A stretch of 35,727 nucleotides of DNA from Muribaculaceae bacterium (GCA_009775265.1 VSPG01000022.1:1-35727); one strand, 5' to 3'; numbered from the stretch's first letter, positions 1-7,800 are shown. Translations and numbers: made by a program. The notes: generated by a model not told the origin, from the letters alone.

Positions 1-207
1 CTTCGTAAAAGGAGCATCATCGAATCCATAAACGACATGCTGAAGAATGTGGCGCAGCTCGTCCACTCCCGCCATCGCAGCGTACACAACTTCCTCATGA
101 ACCTGCTTGCGGCAATGGGCGCGTATTGTTTCTTCGCCACAAAGCCGGAGGTGAACTTCGACTTTGACGTACCCGAGTCAAGCGGGCAACTTGTCCTCTG
201 GGATTAA
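1..207 (+). CDS. IS982-family transposase, C-terminal fragment
   Basis: Frame 1 is open from the window edge to a TAA at 205-207 and gives 68 residues. They contain the tail typical of IS982-family DDE transposases: KRSIIESINDMLKN, then an HSRHRS block, then a hydrophobic stretch ending YCFFATKP. This protein would cut and join the ends of its own insertion sequence. Only the last part is visible, so I cannot say whether the element is intact. It lies beside two AT-rich genes of unknown function, which fits an accessory region. The family call is from motif memory only. Confidence 0.75.
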   Translation, partial: LRKRSIIESINDMLKNVAQLVHSRHRSVHNFLMNLLAAMGAYCFFATKPEVNFDFDVPESSGQLVLWD

Positions 208-291
208 CTCCAGCCTGTACAAATAAATCAGGCGACCTTGACAGGCCGCCCAATACTCTATGTCTTTTGCTTGGCTGAAAAAAATAAAATT

Positions 292-309
292 CTTATCCCG
301 AACTCACGT
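292..309. repeat. Candidate right terminal repeat of the IS982-type element
   Basis: The bases CTTATCCCGAACTCACGT lie about 85 bases beyond the transposase stop. The reverse strand begins ACGTGAGTTCGGG, which resembles ends I recall for IS982-family elements in Bacteroidetes. The left end is outside the window, so the inverted repeat cannot be confirmed. The stretch between 208 and 291 shows no gene. Confidence 0.35.
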
Positions 310-328
310 TATGTCTTAAATGTAGATG

Positions 329-1114
329 TTATGGAATAGCCTTGTTTACAGAATCTACCAGTTTGTTGAAGTCATGTAAATCAAGTGTGGCATACAATGC
401 CAGTATTACAGCCCATAACGCGTATATGATTATGGCTGTGTCCCATTGGCTCCATAGTCCGGCACCCATGAGTCCGAAGACTATTGCCATTATTGTTACA
501 AGGTATTTTTTCTTGATCAGGACGCTTGCCAAATAGGCTATGCTACATGTGAACAAAGGAAATATCAGTATCATCCCCCATGATTGAGAGAATAGTCTTT
601 TCAGCCGATTCCACCATGAGGCCGTATAACATTCGGAATCTGCTATTGACCGAAATGCCGAAATGCCCTCTTGTTGCGTTTCCGAAGCCGGAAATGAGTA
701 TGCAAGCACGTAGGGATGGTTGTCCACGTACGTTGTCCTGCATGCTATATAATCTTTAGTGTCAAGGTGATAAAAATAACGCTCAATATAATCCGCATAC
801 CATTCTAAAGCACCATCCGTTCTGTGCTCAAAAGATGCGTATTGTGAGAGTCCCATAATATTTCGGTCTAAAGATTCATTACATTCGTTAATGTCATATT
901 CCACCCCGTTAGGAATGGTTCTGCACACGAACCAATGAGTGCCGTCGAACCACTTGGAGCCGAGCGAGTCGGTGTATGTTCGGGTAAAACTTTCAGGTAT
1001 GTCGATATTGATTTTATCAAAAATATTTACCCTTACAGCGTTTGCGTAGTGTGCCGAAAACAAAGCGATGGCAAATGCTGCCAGCCCTATGAATTTATGC
1101 ACTGTATTGTTCAT
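329..1114 (-). CDS. Unknown membrane protein with signal peptide and three C-terminal TM segments
   Basis: This is a 261-residue protein I do not recognise. It has a signal peptide (about residues 1-26, ending HYANA), then a region of about 145 residues probably exposed in the periplasm, then three hydrophobic segments (about 178-199, 204-221 and 225-243) and a short charged tail. The exposed region begins with an IDIPES motif that is also present in the upstream gene. Both proteins share the same layout and a similar C-terminal tail (FNKLVDSVNKAI here, FEDLVTETLKNI there), so they look like diverged tandem paralogues. Its ATG overlaps the upstream stop as ATGA (1111-1114), so translation is probably coupled. 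The pair is AT-richer than the prmA region to its right. No function is assigned. Confidence 0.75.
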   Translation of the reverse strand: MNNTVHKFIGLAAFAIALFSAHYANAVRVNIFDKINIDIPESFTRTYTDSLGSKWFDGTHWFVCRTIPNGVEYDINECNESLDRNIMGLSQYASFEHRTDGALEWYADYIERYFYHLDTKDYIACRTTYVDNHPYVLAYSFPASETQQEGISAFRSIADSECYTASWWNRLKRLFSQSWGMILIFPLFTCSIAYLASVLIKKKYLVTIMAIVFGLMGAGLWSQWDTAIIIYALWAVILALYATLDLHDFNKLVDSVNKAIP

Positions 1115-1899
1115 ATGTTTTTTAGTGTTTCCGTAACAAGGTCTTCAAAGGAAGTTATAGCTCCCATGTAAGATGATAGCAGGACAAATGGCGATGCCGA
1201 TAACCATAAGGCCCAGCATCCCGGCGTGAAATATATTGTCGCTGCGATAGTTCCAACACTGACAATCCACATTATTTTCCGGGCTTGATAATCCCTATTG
1301 ACAAACCATCCTATACTATGGCCTAAAATCATGGCGGCAAAAAAAGCAAGCAACAACACGTGCCAGCCATTTTTGAATTGGTAGCTAACGTCGTCCCATA
1401 TAGATATTTTAGGTCTGATGGAGTCGATTATAGCACCGAATTCCGATGGCAGACTGTCGCGGTACGCCACAAACATGGTGTAAGGCCTGTTTGGAGTGAT
1501 AAATGTATACGATATGCCCATAGCGGCAGTGTTCTGCTTGTTTCTGTATATGCGTCGCGCATATACATTTCGGAAGTTTGGCGAAGATTCTTGAACTTCT
1601 TCACTGATAAGTTCAGCTTCACTAAGATTAAATGTACGGGTATGGAGTTCGGCAAGAATTGTAGACACATTGAAATCTACTTTACGAGAGATAGATGCAT
1701 CGCCGAATGTACACAATGCGCCTTCTCCGGTATTAGAATGAAAGCCAATTGCAGATTTTACAGAGTCAAAGCGAAATTCTATGCTTTCCGGTATGTCTAT
1801 TTCCACATCTGCAAAGCGAACGTGCTCGGCTCGTGCAGAGTGATGCGTCCATAAGATGATTGTAATCAGGATAAAAGCCGATAATGTGCGATTTGCCAT
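1111..1899 (-). CDS. Unknown membrane protein, paralogue of the downstream gene
   Basis: This 262-residue protein of unknown function starts at the ATG at 1897-1899. That start gives a clean signal peptide (MANRTLSAFILITIILW, ending SARA); a longer frame upstream would place 17 extra polar residues before it. A periplasmic domain with the IDIPES motif follows, then hydrophobic segments near residues 177-200 and 208-245. A weak -7-like box, TAATTTTA on the minus strand, lies at 1929-1936. The gene is the first of a two-gene unit with the next paralogue through an ATGA overlap. Its AT-rich composition and the nearby IS982 remnant suggest an acquired pair. Confidence 0.72.
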   Translation of the reverse strand: MANRTLSAFILITIILWTHHSARAEHVRFADVEIDIPESIEFRFDSVKSAIGFHSNTGEGALCTFGDASISRKVDFNVSTILAELHTRTFNLSEAELISEEVQESSPNFRNVYARRIYRNKQNTAAMGISYTFITPNRPYTMFVAYRDSLPSEFGAIIDSIRPKISIWDDVSYQFKNGWHVLLLAFFAAMILGHSIGWFVNRDYQARKIMWIVSVGTIAATIYFTPGCWALWLSASPFVLLSSYMGAITSFEDLVTETLKNI

Positions 1900-2028
1900 A
1901 TTGAATAAGTGTTTTATAGTATTTGGCGTAAAATTACGAAAAAAAAGCAAATCATAAACATTTACGGCTCTATACCTGTCATGACAGATATAGCCGTGAA
2001 TGTTAGGCAGGAATTAGTTGTCTAAGGA

Positions 2029-2877
2029 TTATTCGGGCTTGCGCAGTTCCACGCATGCCCATGAGTCGCGGGTGGTGCGTCCGCAGGGATCGAGTCCTGC
2101 CGCAATGGCGGCTTCTTCCACCATGGGGCAGTCCGCTTCGTAAAAGCCGCTGAGCAGCAGTGTGGCGCCCGGACGCATTGCTGCGGCATAGCGTGCAATG
2201 TCGGCGAGGATTACGTTGCGGTTTATGTTGGCCACAACTACGTCGGCAGGCGCAAGCGCCTCGAGCAGAGCGGCGTCGCCGCATAGCATCGCTATTTCGG
2301 GGTGGGAGTTGAGGCGTACGTTCTCGCAGGCGTTCTCCCATGCGAAACGGTCTATCTCTATGCCCGCCACGGGCACTGCTCCGCGCATGGCGGCAAGGAT
2401 GGCAAGTATGCCGGTGCCGGTGCCTACGTCTATGAGCGGGCGGCCGCTCAGATCCATGTCGAGCAGGCGGGTGAGGATGAGCGATGTCGTGGCGTGGTGG
2501 CCTGTGCCGAATGCCATCTTGGGGTCTATCACTATGTCGAATTCGGCCGTCGGCACGTCGGTGTGGAACGAACTGTGCACCACGCAGCGGTCTCCCACCA
2601 CGATGGGTTTGAAATAGTTGCGTTCCCATTCGGCGTTCCAGTCCTGTCCTTCCACAAGTTCCGACGAAGCGGTGACTATGGCGTCGAAAGGAAAGTCGGC
2701 CAGGGCGCTGCGCACGGCGTCGTCGCTGAACAGTTCGGCGCGCACGTAGGCGGTGAGTCCCTTTTCGTCGGGCACGAAACTTTCATAGCCCGCTTCGCCG
2801 AGCAGATAGGCGAGCAGGTCGGTGGCGTCGGTGCAGCAAGGCTGCACATCAAGGCGCAGTGCGTAGTAGTCGTTCAT
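2029..2877 (-). CDS. prmA: Ribosomal protein L11 methyltransferase
   Basis: The 282-residue product matches PrmA, the cytoplasmic enzyme that methylates ribosomal protein L11 using S-adenosylmethionine. The signature block MAFGTGHHATT is at residues 121-131, the SAM-binding glycine loop (DVGTGTG) near 150-156, and the NIN motif of the active-site region at 217-219. The N-terminal 80 residues form the L11-recognition domain. I chose the ATG at 2875-2877 (MNDYYALRLD); an upstream extension would need a TTG start overlapping the promoter. A perfect -7 box lies 22 bases upstream. The length is normal for Bacteroidetes PrmA. Confidence 0.93.
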   Translation of the reverse strand: MNDYYALRLDVQPCCTDATDLLAYLLGEAGYESFVPDEKGLTAYVRAELFSDDAVRSALADFPFDAIVTASSELVEGQDWNAEWERNYFKPIVVGDRCVVHSSFHTDVPTAEFDIVIDPKMAFGTGHHATTSLILTRLLDMDLSGRPLIDVGTGTGILAILAAMRGAVPVAGIEIDRFAWENACENVRLNSHPEIAMLCGDAALLEALAPADVVVANINRNVILADIARYAAAMRPGATLLLSGFYEADCPMVEEAAIAAGLDPCGRTTRDSWACVELRKPE

Positions 2878-2898
2878 AGCGGCAATTGTTGTTCTGTG

Positions 2899-2906
2899 CA
2901 AAATTA
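2899..2906 (-). promoter_or_regulatory. -7 box for prmA
   Basis: The minus strand reads TAATTTTG, a perfect match to the Bacteroidetes TAnnTTTG element. Transcription would start near 2894, giving a leader of about 17 bases. No good -33 TTG is seen at the usual distance. Confidence 0.6.
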
Positions 2907-2945
2907 CAAAAAAACATCAAATGCCATATTACTATAAGAGAAAAA

Positions 2946-3209
2946 TCAACGGCGGAGATTTTTGCGGAGGCCGCGGATGCTTTTGAACACACGCAGTGCG
3001 AGCAGTGCTGAATTCACATAGCCTACGGCCGACAGTATGTCGCGCAGAGTGCTCCATCCGCGGGTCACGGGATTGCCGCGGCGCAGGTCTGCGACCTGTT
3101 TCGTAAGCATCATCCGCTGCACCTGTGTGTTGGCTTCGGTATAGGCGCGGCGGTAGCGCAGTTCGTCAAGGGTGTAGCCGCGCCAAGGTTCATTCTTTGT
3201 CTTCGTCAT
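2946..3209 (-). CDS. Small hypothetical protein of the YtxH/holin cluster
   Basis: This 87-residue basic protein starts inside the end of the preceding gene (20-base overlap, 3190-3209), which supports real translation. The N-terminal half is polar and probably helical (WRGYTLDELRYRRAYTEA). The C-terminal half has a weakly hydrophobic segment around residues 57-74 (ILSAVGYVNSALLALRVF) and ends in a highly basic tail. That suggests peripheral membrane association. Small proteins of this type often sit beside holin-X-like proteins in Bacteroidales; the function is unknown. Confidence 0.7.
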   Translation of the reverse strand: MTKTKNEPWRGYTLDELRYRRAYTEANTQVQRMMLTKQVADLRRGNPVTRGWSTLRDILSAVGYVNSALLALRVFKSIRGLRKNLRR

Positions 3210-3597
3210 TGTTTCGGGGTGTTTGCGTTTCGACAGGGGTTTCTTGGGGAGGCGGCACCAAAAGGCGTGTCACGAGCCGCGACACGGGGTCGACGATAAG
3301 CGGGCGGCGCAGCAGGAAAAGCAGCAGCAGGAGGAGGGCGTAGAATCCGGCCACGATGAAGTAGGCGCCGTCGGGTGTTATGCTGGCGAGAAGCTGCGCC
3401 GCGCCTATGCTTGCGAACAGGAGCGCCGCCGTGACGAGCACCGCCGCTATTGCTGCCACGGCAATGGCTGATAGCAGCAGCGTGAGCCGTTCGGCCGCCG
3501 AGAGGCGCAGGCCGTCGAGTGTGCCGCGGGCGAGAGCCCAGAGGTTGGACAGGATGGCGTGTACGGATGTTTCGGAGTCGGAATATTTGTCGCTCAT
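3190..3597 (-). CDS. Holin-X-like (phage holin superfamily III) membrane protein
   Basis: The 135-residue product has an acidic N-terminus (MSDKYSDSET), a helical region to about residue 38, two long hydrophobic segments (about 40-65 and 76-97) and a proline- and acid-rich cytoplasmic tail. This is the layout of the putative Actinobacteriophage holin-X family (PF07332), which is common in chromosomes and usually not linked to a prophage. The ATG at 3595-3597 is preferred; the frame stays open upstream but would run through the terminator hairpin. No other phage genes are nearby, so a role in envelope stress or membrane organisation is more likely than lysis. Confidence 0.72.
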   Translation of the reverse strand: MSDKYSDSETSVHAILSNLWALARGTLDGLRLSAAERLTLLLSAIAVAAIAAVLVTAALLFASIGAAQLLASITPDGAYFIVAGFYALLLLLLFLLRRPLIVDPVSRLVTRLLVPPPQETPVETQTPRNNDEDKE

Positions 3598-3618
3598 GTT
3601 GGCTATGTCATAATGTGG

Positions 3619-3658
3619 AAAAAAAGAGCAGCCGCCGAGTTGGGGAGGGCGGCTGCTC
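3619..3658 (-). terminator. Rho-independent terminator inside the YtxH/holin cluster
   Basis: A perfect 11-base inverted repeat (GAGCAGCCGCC at 3626-3636 and GGCGGCTGCTC at 3648-3658) with an 11-base loop is followed on the minus strand by seven Ts (3619-3625). It lies after the 48-residue gene and 22 bases before the holin-X-like start. It should stop or attenuate transcription coming from the YtxH-like gene. Confidence 0.85.
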
Positions 3659-3707
3659 GGCTTGGGTCGGCAAAATACCGCCCCGGAGAGAGAAGAATGA
3701 GAATTTT

Positions 3708-3854
3708 TCAGGTGCCTCGCGGCGGATACAGGCCCCTGCGCCGCATGGCGTTTTTCAGTTTGCTGCGCAACACCCAGCCGGGGGCGGTGGTGAAAAGCGC
3801 CACCGCAGCGGCGCCTATCATGGCGCCGACGGTGAAGGTGCGCTTGGTGTTCAT
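3708..3854 (-). CDS. 48-residue membrane-associated microprotein
   Basis: This short gene encodes 48 residues. It starts with MNTKRTFTVG, has one hydrophobic glycine/alanine-rich segment (about residues 8-29) and ends in a very basic tail (KLKNAMRRRGLYPPRG). Its ATG overlaps the YtxH-like stop as ATGA (3851-3854), and the strong terminator follows about 50 bases after its stop. Both facts argue that it is a real second cistron. I do not recognise a family. It may partner the YtxH-like protein in the inner membrane. Confidence 0.65.
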   Translation of the reverse strand: MNTKRTFTVGAMIGAAAVALFTTAPGWVLRSKLKNAMRRRGLYPPRGT

Positions 3855-4054
3855 TTCTGTGTCGTTTCGATTTCGGCGGCGATGCGGTCGGCGATGTCGT
3901 CGATTTTCTCACTGCACTTGGGGCAGTGTTCTTTGAGGAAACGGTGTATGTCGCGGCGGGTGCGGCGTCCTGACTGGGGTGCGAGAAGGAGTGCGGTGGC
4001 TGCGCCTGCGAGGGCTGCGCCTGTCACGGCGAGAAGTACGCTTGTGGCTTTCAT
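3851..4054 (-). CDS. YtxH-like small membrane protein
   Basis: This 67-residue protein has one N-terminal hydrophobic, alanine-rich segment (about residues 4-25), then the LLLAPQSGRRTRRDI stretch typical of YtxH-domain proteins (PF12732), then an amphipathic helix. A CPKC pair sits in the helix around residues 44-47 and could bind metal or form a disulfide. YtxH proteins are general-stress and envelope-associated; their biochemical role is unclear. It is the first gene of a two-cistron unit with the 48-residue gene. I found no convincing promoter upstream (4055-4194). Confidence 0.8.
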   Translation of the reverse strand: MKATSVLLAVTGAALAGAATALLLAPQSGRRTRRDIHRFLKEHCPKCSEKIDDIADRIAAEIETTQK

Positions 4055-4194
4055 AATCTATTGTTGAATTTATGGGTTATGGAATGTTTTGTTGTCTGCC
4101 ATAACAACGCAGTCGAGGGGCGGATTGTTCGCAATGCACTACGATTTTTGAAACCGAAGCCTCCGGCAGCGGGTGTGGAACAGGCCGATTGCAA

Positions 4195-4210
4195 TGTTGC
4201 ACGTGGAACG
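4195..4210. other. Candidate parS centromere site
   Basis: TGTTGCACGTGGAACG matches the near-universal ParB-binding palindrome TGTTnCACGTGnAACA at every specified base except the last. It lies in the short gap just after the stop of the DegQ-like gene and does not overlap coding sequence. parS sites recruit ParB for chromosome segregation and usually cluster near the origin. No parA or parB gene is in the window, so function is inferred from sequence alone. Confidence 0.55.
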
Positions 4211-4211
4211 T

Positions 4212-5735
4212 TTACCGGCGGTTGAGGTCGATGGCGTAGAAGGCGCGGCGGCCGCCGGGATAGAAGCCGGAGATGAACATGACGCGTTCGCCGGCGTCGG
4301 CCTTGAGGATGCGGCGGGCGAGGGCTTTCACTTCGTCGGGCGAGCTTACGCGGGTCTGGTTGATGGCGAGGACGATGAATCCGGGGCGCATGCCTTGTTC
4401 TGCAAACGGACCTTCGGAATCCACTGACGACACTTCCACTCCTGCCGAAATCTGCAATTCGTTGAGGCGCTCGCGGGTGAGCGACTTGAATGTGGCGCCG
4501 AGATTGTCGGGGTTGATTTCGCGCACGGTGGCCGTGGTGCCCTGGGCGTTGCGCAGCACGGCTTCGGCGGAGTGCTTCTGGCCGTCGCGAATGAACGTGA
4601 TGGTCACACGGTCGCCGGGGCTGAATTTGGTGATGGCTTCCTGAAGCTGCGCGGTGGAGTGGGTGGTGTAGGAGTTGAGGGCGGTGATGACGTCGCCTTC
4701 CCGGAGTCCGGCTTCGCGTGCGGCCGATAAATCCGACACTTCAGCCACATAGATGCCGGCTATTACGCCCTTAATTTTCTTTTCGTCTATCAATTCAGGA
4801 GATAGCTCTACGAAGCTGATGCCGAGCATAGCGCGCTGCACCGTGCCGTATTGCTTGAGGTCGGCGGTCACTTTCTGCACTATGGACGTAGGTATGGCGA
4901 ACGAGCAGCCGGCGTAGGCGCCTGTCTGCGAGTAAATGGCGGTGTTTATGCCCACGAGCTCTCCGCGCAGGTTGACGAGGGCGCCGCCGGAGTTGCCGCT
5001 GTTGACGGCTGCGTCGGTCTGTATGTAGCTTTCTATGCCGCCCGAGCCGGGAACGCCGGTGGCGGAAGATATGTTGCGGGCCTTGGCGCTGACGATTCCT
5101 GATGTGACGGAGGATGTGAAGCCGAAGGGATTGCCCACGGCGAGCACCCATTCGCCCACGTGCAGGTTCTCGGAATCGCCCATGGGGATGACATGCAGAT
5201 CGGCCGGGGCGTCGATTTTGAGCAGGGCTATGTCGGTGGTGGGGTCGGCGCCCACTACGGTGGCTTCGAAGTTGCGGTTGTCGTTGAGGGTGACTTCGAG
5301 GCGTTCGGCCTGTTCTATGACATGGTTGTTGGTGACGATGTAGCCGTCGGCGCTTATTATCACTCCCGAGCCGAGCCCTATCTGCCGCTGCCGGGGCTTT
5401 GTACGCTCGGGTTCGGGCTGCGGTACCGGACGCCGCCTGGGGCCTCCGAAGAAAAATTCAAAGAACGGGTCGGTGTACTGGTCGGAATAGCCGCCATGGC
5501 GGTTGCCATAGCTTTGTGGCGGCGTGGCATAGCTTTTCACGCTGACTACGCCGTTGACGGTCTGCTCGGATGCGTGTATGAAATCGGCCTGCGAAATATA
5601 TGCCGCAGGCGCCGCTGCGGCCTCGGTCGGGCCGGCTGCGGGTGCCGTGCCGATGTTGCTGTCGGAGGGGGTGTGCGCGCAGGCGGCGGTGGCCATTCCG
5701 AGCACGCATGCTACAGTGATGATGAAAGATTTCAT
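4212..5735 (-). CDS. degQ: Periplasmic serine protease DegP/DegQ (HtrA family)
   Basis: The 507-residue product is an HtrA-type protease and chaperone that degrades misfolded envelope proteins. The signal peptide spans about residues 1-20 (MKSFIITVACVLGMATAACA). The trypsin-like domain carries the catalytic triad His138 (TNNHVI), Asp168 (TTDIALL) and Ser249 (GNSGGAL). Two PDZ domains follow at about 305-395 and 425-500. Before the protease domain lies a low-complexity linker with FFEFFFGGPRRRP, the usual position of the regulatory LA loop. The start at 5733-5735 is chosen for the signal peptide. The promoter upstream is good, and the gene diverges from the NlpC/P60 gene. degP versus degQ cannot be decided from sequence; two PDZ domains fit either. 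Confidence 0.93.
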   Translation of the reverse strand: MKSFIITVACVLGMATAACAHTPSDSNIGTAPAAGPTEAAAAPAAYISQADFIHASEQTVNGVVSVKSYATPPQSYGNRHGGYSDQYTDPFFEFFFGGPRRRPVPQPEPERTKPRQRQIGLGSGVIISADGYIVTNNHVIEQAERLEVTLNDNRNFEATVVGADPTTDIALLKIDAPADLHVIPMGDSENLHVGEWVLAVGNPFGFTSSVTSGIVSAKARNISSATGVPGSGGIESYIQTDAAVNSGNSGGALVNLRGELVGINTAIYSQTGAYAGCSFAIPTSIVQKVTADLKQYGTVQRAMLGISFVELSPELIDEKKIKGVIAGIYVAEVSDLSAAREAGLREGDVITALNSYTTHSTAQLQEAITKFSPGDRVTITFIRDGQKHSAEAVLRNAQGTTATVREINPDNLGATFKSLTRERLNELQISAGVEVSSVDSEGPFAEQGMRPGFIVLAINQTRVSSPDEVKALARRILKADAGERVMFISGFYPGGRRAFYAIDLNRR

Positions 5736-5795
5736 AGCCGTAGATATGTTTTGGTGATGAGTGTTAATAATAATTGGAATATGACTATCGTATCG

Positions 5796-5824
5796 CAAAT
5801 ATAGTACCAAAAAGCATTGAGCAA
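5796..5824 (-). promoter_or_regulatory. Promoter of the DegQ-like gene
   Basis: On the minus strand TTG (5822-5824), an 18-base spacer and a perfect TATATTTG (5796-5803) match the Bacteroidetes -33/-7 pattern. The start would be near 5791, giving a leader of about 56 bases. Confidence 0.65.
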
Positions 5825-5946
5825 GCGTGTGTTATGATATTTTTGCGAAAAGTGTGTGAGTTTACCAAAAGTTAGGAAAAACAGTGTTAAAATGGCTAAT
5901 AATTGTTAAACACGGCTTGTTGCGATATGTTAATGTCAGTGGTGTG

Positions 5947-5977
5947 TTGCCGGAGTGGCATGTTGTACTTATCTTTG
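5947..5977 (+). promoter_or_regulatory. Promoter of the NlpC/P60 gene
   Basis: TTG (5947-5949), a 20-base spacer and TATCTTTG (5970-5977) fit the Bacteroidetes consensus. The -7 box ends 8 bases before the ATG at 5986, so the leader would be only a few bases long. Confidence 0.7.
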
Positions 5978-5985
5978 CAGGCGCT

Positions 5986-6810
5986 ATGAAGCACGGCCTC
6001 ATTTTCATCGTCATACTTTCGGCTTTATGTCTGGGCTCCTGCCGTTCGCACAGGCAGGTGGCCACGGCGCGGCCTTCGGTGTCGCATCCCGGGCGTCCGC
6101 AAGATCAGCGGCGCCCTGTGCTGCCGCCGGTGACGGGTGCGTCGGACGACAGCAACGATGCCGAGCTCGTGGGGCGCATCATCGACGGCGCCTACGGATG
6201 GGTGGGCACCCCGTATGCCTACGGCGGCACGACACGCAAGGGGGTGGACTGCTCGGGATTCGTGCAGCGTCTGTTTGCCGACATTGCGGCTGTGAGCCTG
6301 CCGCGCAACACGCGCAAACAGGCCGAGTACTGCCGCCCTGTCAAGCGTGAGCTGCTGCAGCCGGGCGACCTTGTGTTTTTCAACGGCAGCCGTATCGGTG
6401 GCGGCATAGGCCATGTGGGGCTTTATCTCGGCGACGACCGCATGATACATGCTTCATCGAGCCGCGGTGTGATTGTGAGCGCCATCACCGAGCGGTATTA
6501 CACACAGCGCTATTGCGGCGGCGGCCGCGTGGACGCCATCACTTATGCCGCGAGGGGAGCGAAGCCGGGGCACAGGAAGCCCTCGGCGGCCGAACTGCCA
6601 GTGGCTGTAAATGTCCCTGCGCCATCGCCGACGGCGCCCGAGCCGGCCAAGCGTTCGGCCTTGCCTGCCGTGGAAGTAGTGGGCGAGGCGTCGGTAGAGG
6701 ATGGCGACATCGTGGTGCTCAACGATATATCGGCCAAGGTGGACAGCGCTTTCGCCGTGGCTCGCATAGCAGAAGAGCCCGACACGGTGTGCTCGTCGTG
6801 GATGGACTGA
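5986..6810 (+). CDS. NlpC/P60 family cell-wall peptidase, lipoprotein
   Basis: The 274-residue product has a lipoprotein signal with lipobox LGSC (Cys19), so it is probably anchored in the outer membrane facing the periplasm. The NlpC/P60 domain spans about residues 60-185. It carries the catalytic Cys89 (GVDCSGFV), His143 (GIGHVGLYLG) and a third polar residue, His155 (MIHASSSRG). Such enzymes cut peptide stems of peptidoglycan. Residues 190-274 form an alanine/proline-rich tail of unknown role. The ATG at 5986 is chosen because it gives the lipobox signal and sits just after the promoter. A small hairpin (6804-6818) covers the stop codon. Confidence 0.9.
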   Translation: MKHGLIFIVILSALCLGSCRSHRQVATARPSVSHPGRPQDQRRPVLPPVTGASDDSNDAELVGRIIDGAYGWVGTPYAYGGTTRKGVDCSGFVQRLFADIAAVSLPRNTRKQAEYCRPVKRELLQPGDLVFFNGSRIGGGIGHVGLYLGDDRMIHASSSRGVIVSAITERYYTQRYCGGGRVDAITYAARGAKPGHRKPSAAELPVAVNVPAPSPTAPEPAKRSALPAVEVVGEASVEDGDIVVLNDISAKVDSAFAVARIAEEPDTVCSSWMD

Positions 6811-6837
6811 AACAGTCCGGGGCTATTGCTTTATCTC

Positions 6838-7800
6838 TCAGAATGGTTTTCGGTATTTTCCTTCATCGGCGTCCTCAAGGATGCTGAGGTAGGAAGCGTA
6901 GCGCGACCGGGCCACGCGGCCTTCGTCGATGGCGGCGAGCACGGCGCATCCTGGCTCGTGCACGTGGGTGCAGTTGTTGAACCGGCAGTCGTGGGAGAGT
7001 TCGAAAATCTCAGGAAAGTAGTGGCCCACGTCGGCGCGTTCGAAGTCGACAGTGCCGAAGCCGCGTATGCCGGGGGTGTCGATGATGCACCCAGTAGGGT
7101 CGCCTGGCAGGTGGAACAGCTCCGAGAAAGTGGTGGTGTGCATGCCCTGGTCGTGCACGGCCGAAATTTCGGCCGTGCGCTGTTCGATGCCCGGTATCAG
7201 GTCGTTGACTATGGTGCTTTTGCCCACTCCGGAGTTGCCGCACAGCAGACTTGTTTTTCCGGCGAGAGCTTTGCGCAGGTTTTCCATGCCTTGACCCGTG
7301 CGTGCCGATACGCTGACAACCTCGTAGCCCACCGTGCGGTAGAGGTGTTCGACAGCGTGCAGCAGTTCCAAGCCGTCTGGCTCGTCGGCCAGCAGGTCGG
7401 TTTTGTTGATGCACAGCAGTGCCGGCACACGGTAGGCCTCGGCTGTCGCGAGGAAGCGGTCGATGAAATTGGTGCTGACGGAAGGGTGGGCGAGCGTGGC
7501 CACAAGCACTGCGCGGTCAATGTTGGCGGCTATGATGTGGGCCTGCTTGCTGAGGTTGATGGAACGCCGGATGATGTAGTTACGCCGTGGCTCTATGGCT
7601 GTTATGTAGGCAGTGCCGTCGGGGCCTGGAGGCGCTACGGACACGATGTCGCCTACGGCGACGGGGTTGGTGGTGCGCAGTCCGCGGATGCGGAAATTGC
7701 CTTTCACTTTGCAGTTGATTTCTCCGGCAGGTGTTTCCGCCACATAGTGTGCGCCGGTGTTGCGTACAACGCGGCCTGTTGTTTCGTCGGGTTGGCTCAT
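6838..7800 (-). CDS. rsgA: Ribosome small-subunit-dependent GTPase RsgA
   Basis: The 320-residue product is the circularly permuted GTPase that checks late 30S ribosome assembly. An OB-fold forms about residues 1-75. GTPase motifs appear in permuted order: NKTD (132-135), the P-loop GNSGVGKS (188-195) and DTPG (241-244). The C-terminal zinc site has Cys272, Cys277, His279 and Cys285. The ATG (7798-7800) overlaps the stop of the ABC ATPase gene as ATGA, so the start MSQPDETTGR is well supported. It shares a transcription unit with two metal-transport genes; zinc binding by RsgA is a possible thematic link, but that is inference. Confidence 0.95.
   Translation of the reverse strand: MSQPDETTGRVVRNTGAHYVAETPAGEINCKVKGNFRIRGLRTTNPVAVGDIVSVAPPGPDGTAYITAIEPRRNYIIRRSINLSKQAHIIAANIDRAVLVATLAHPSVSTNFIDRFLATAEAYRVPALLCINKTDLLADEPDGLELLHAVEHLYRTVGYEVVSVSARTGQGMENLRKALAGKTSLLCGNSGVGKSTIVNDLIPGIEQRTAEISAVHDQGMHTTTFSELFHLPGDPTGCIIDTPGIRGFGTVDFERADVGHYFPEIFELSHDCRFNNCTHVHEPGCAVLAAIDEGRVARSRYASYLSILEDADEGKYRKPF

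Noticed and set aside
3190..3597. Prophage remnant suggested by the holin-X-like gene
   Set aside because: No phage structural, integrase or lysis partners are nearby, and the gene sits with YtxH-like envelope genes, as is usual for chromosomal members of this family.
6804..6818. Hairpin GGACTG-AAA-CAGTCC over the stop codon of the NlpC/P60 gene, considered as a terminator
   Set aside because: The stem is only six bases and no T-run follows, so it is too weak to call.
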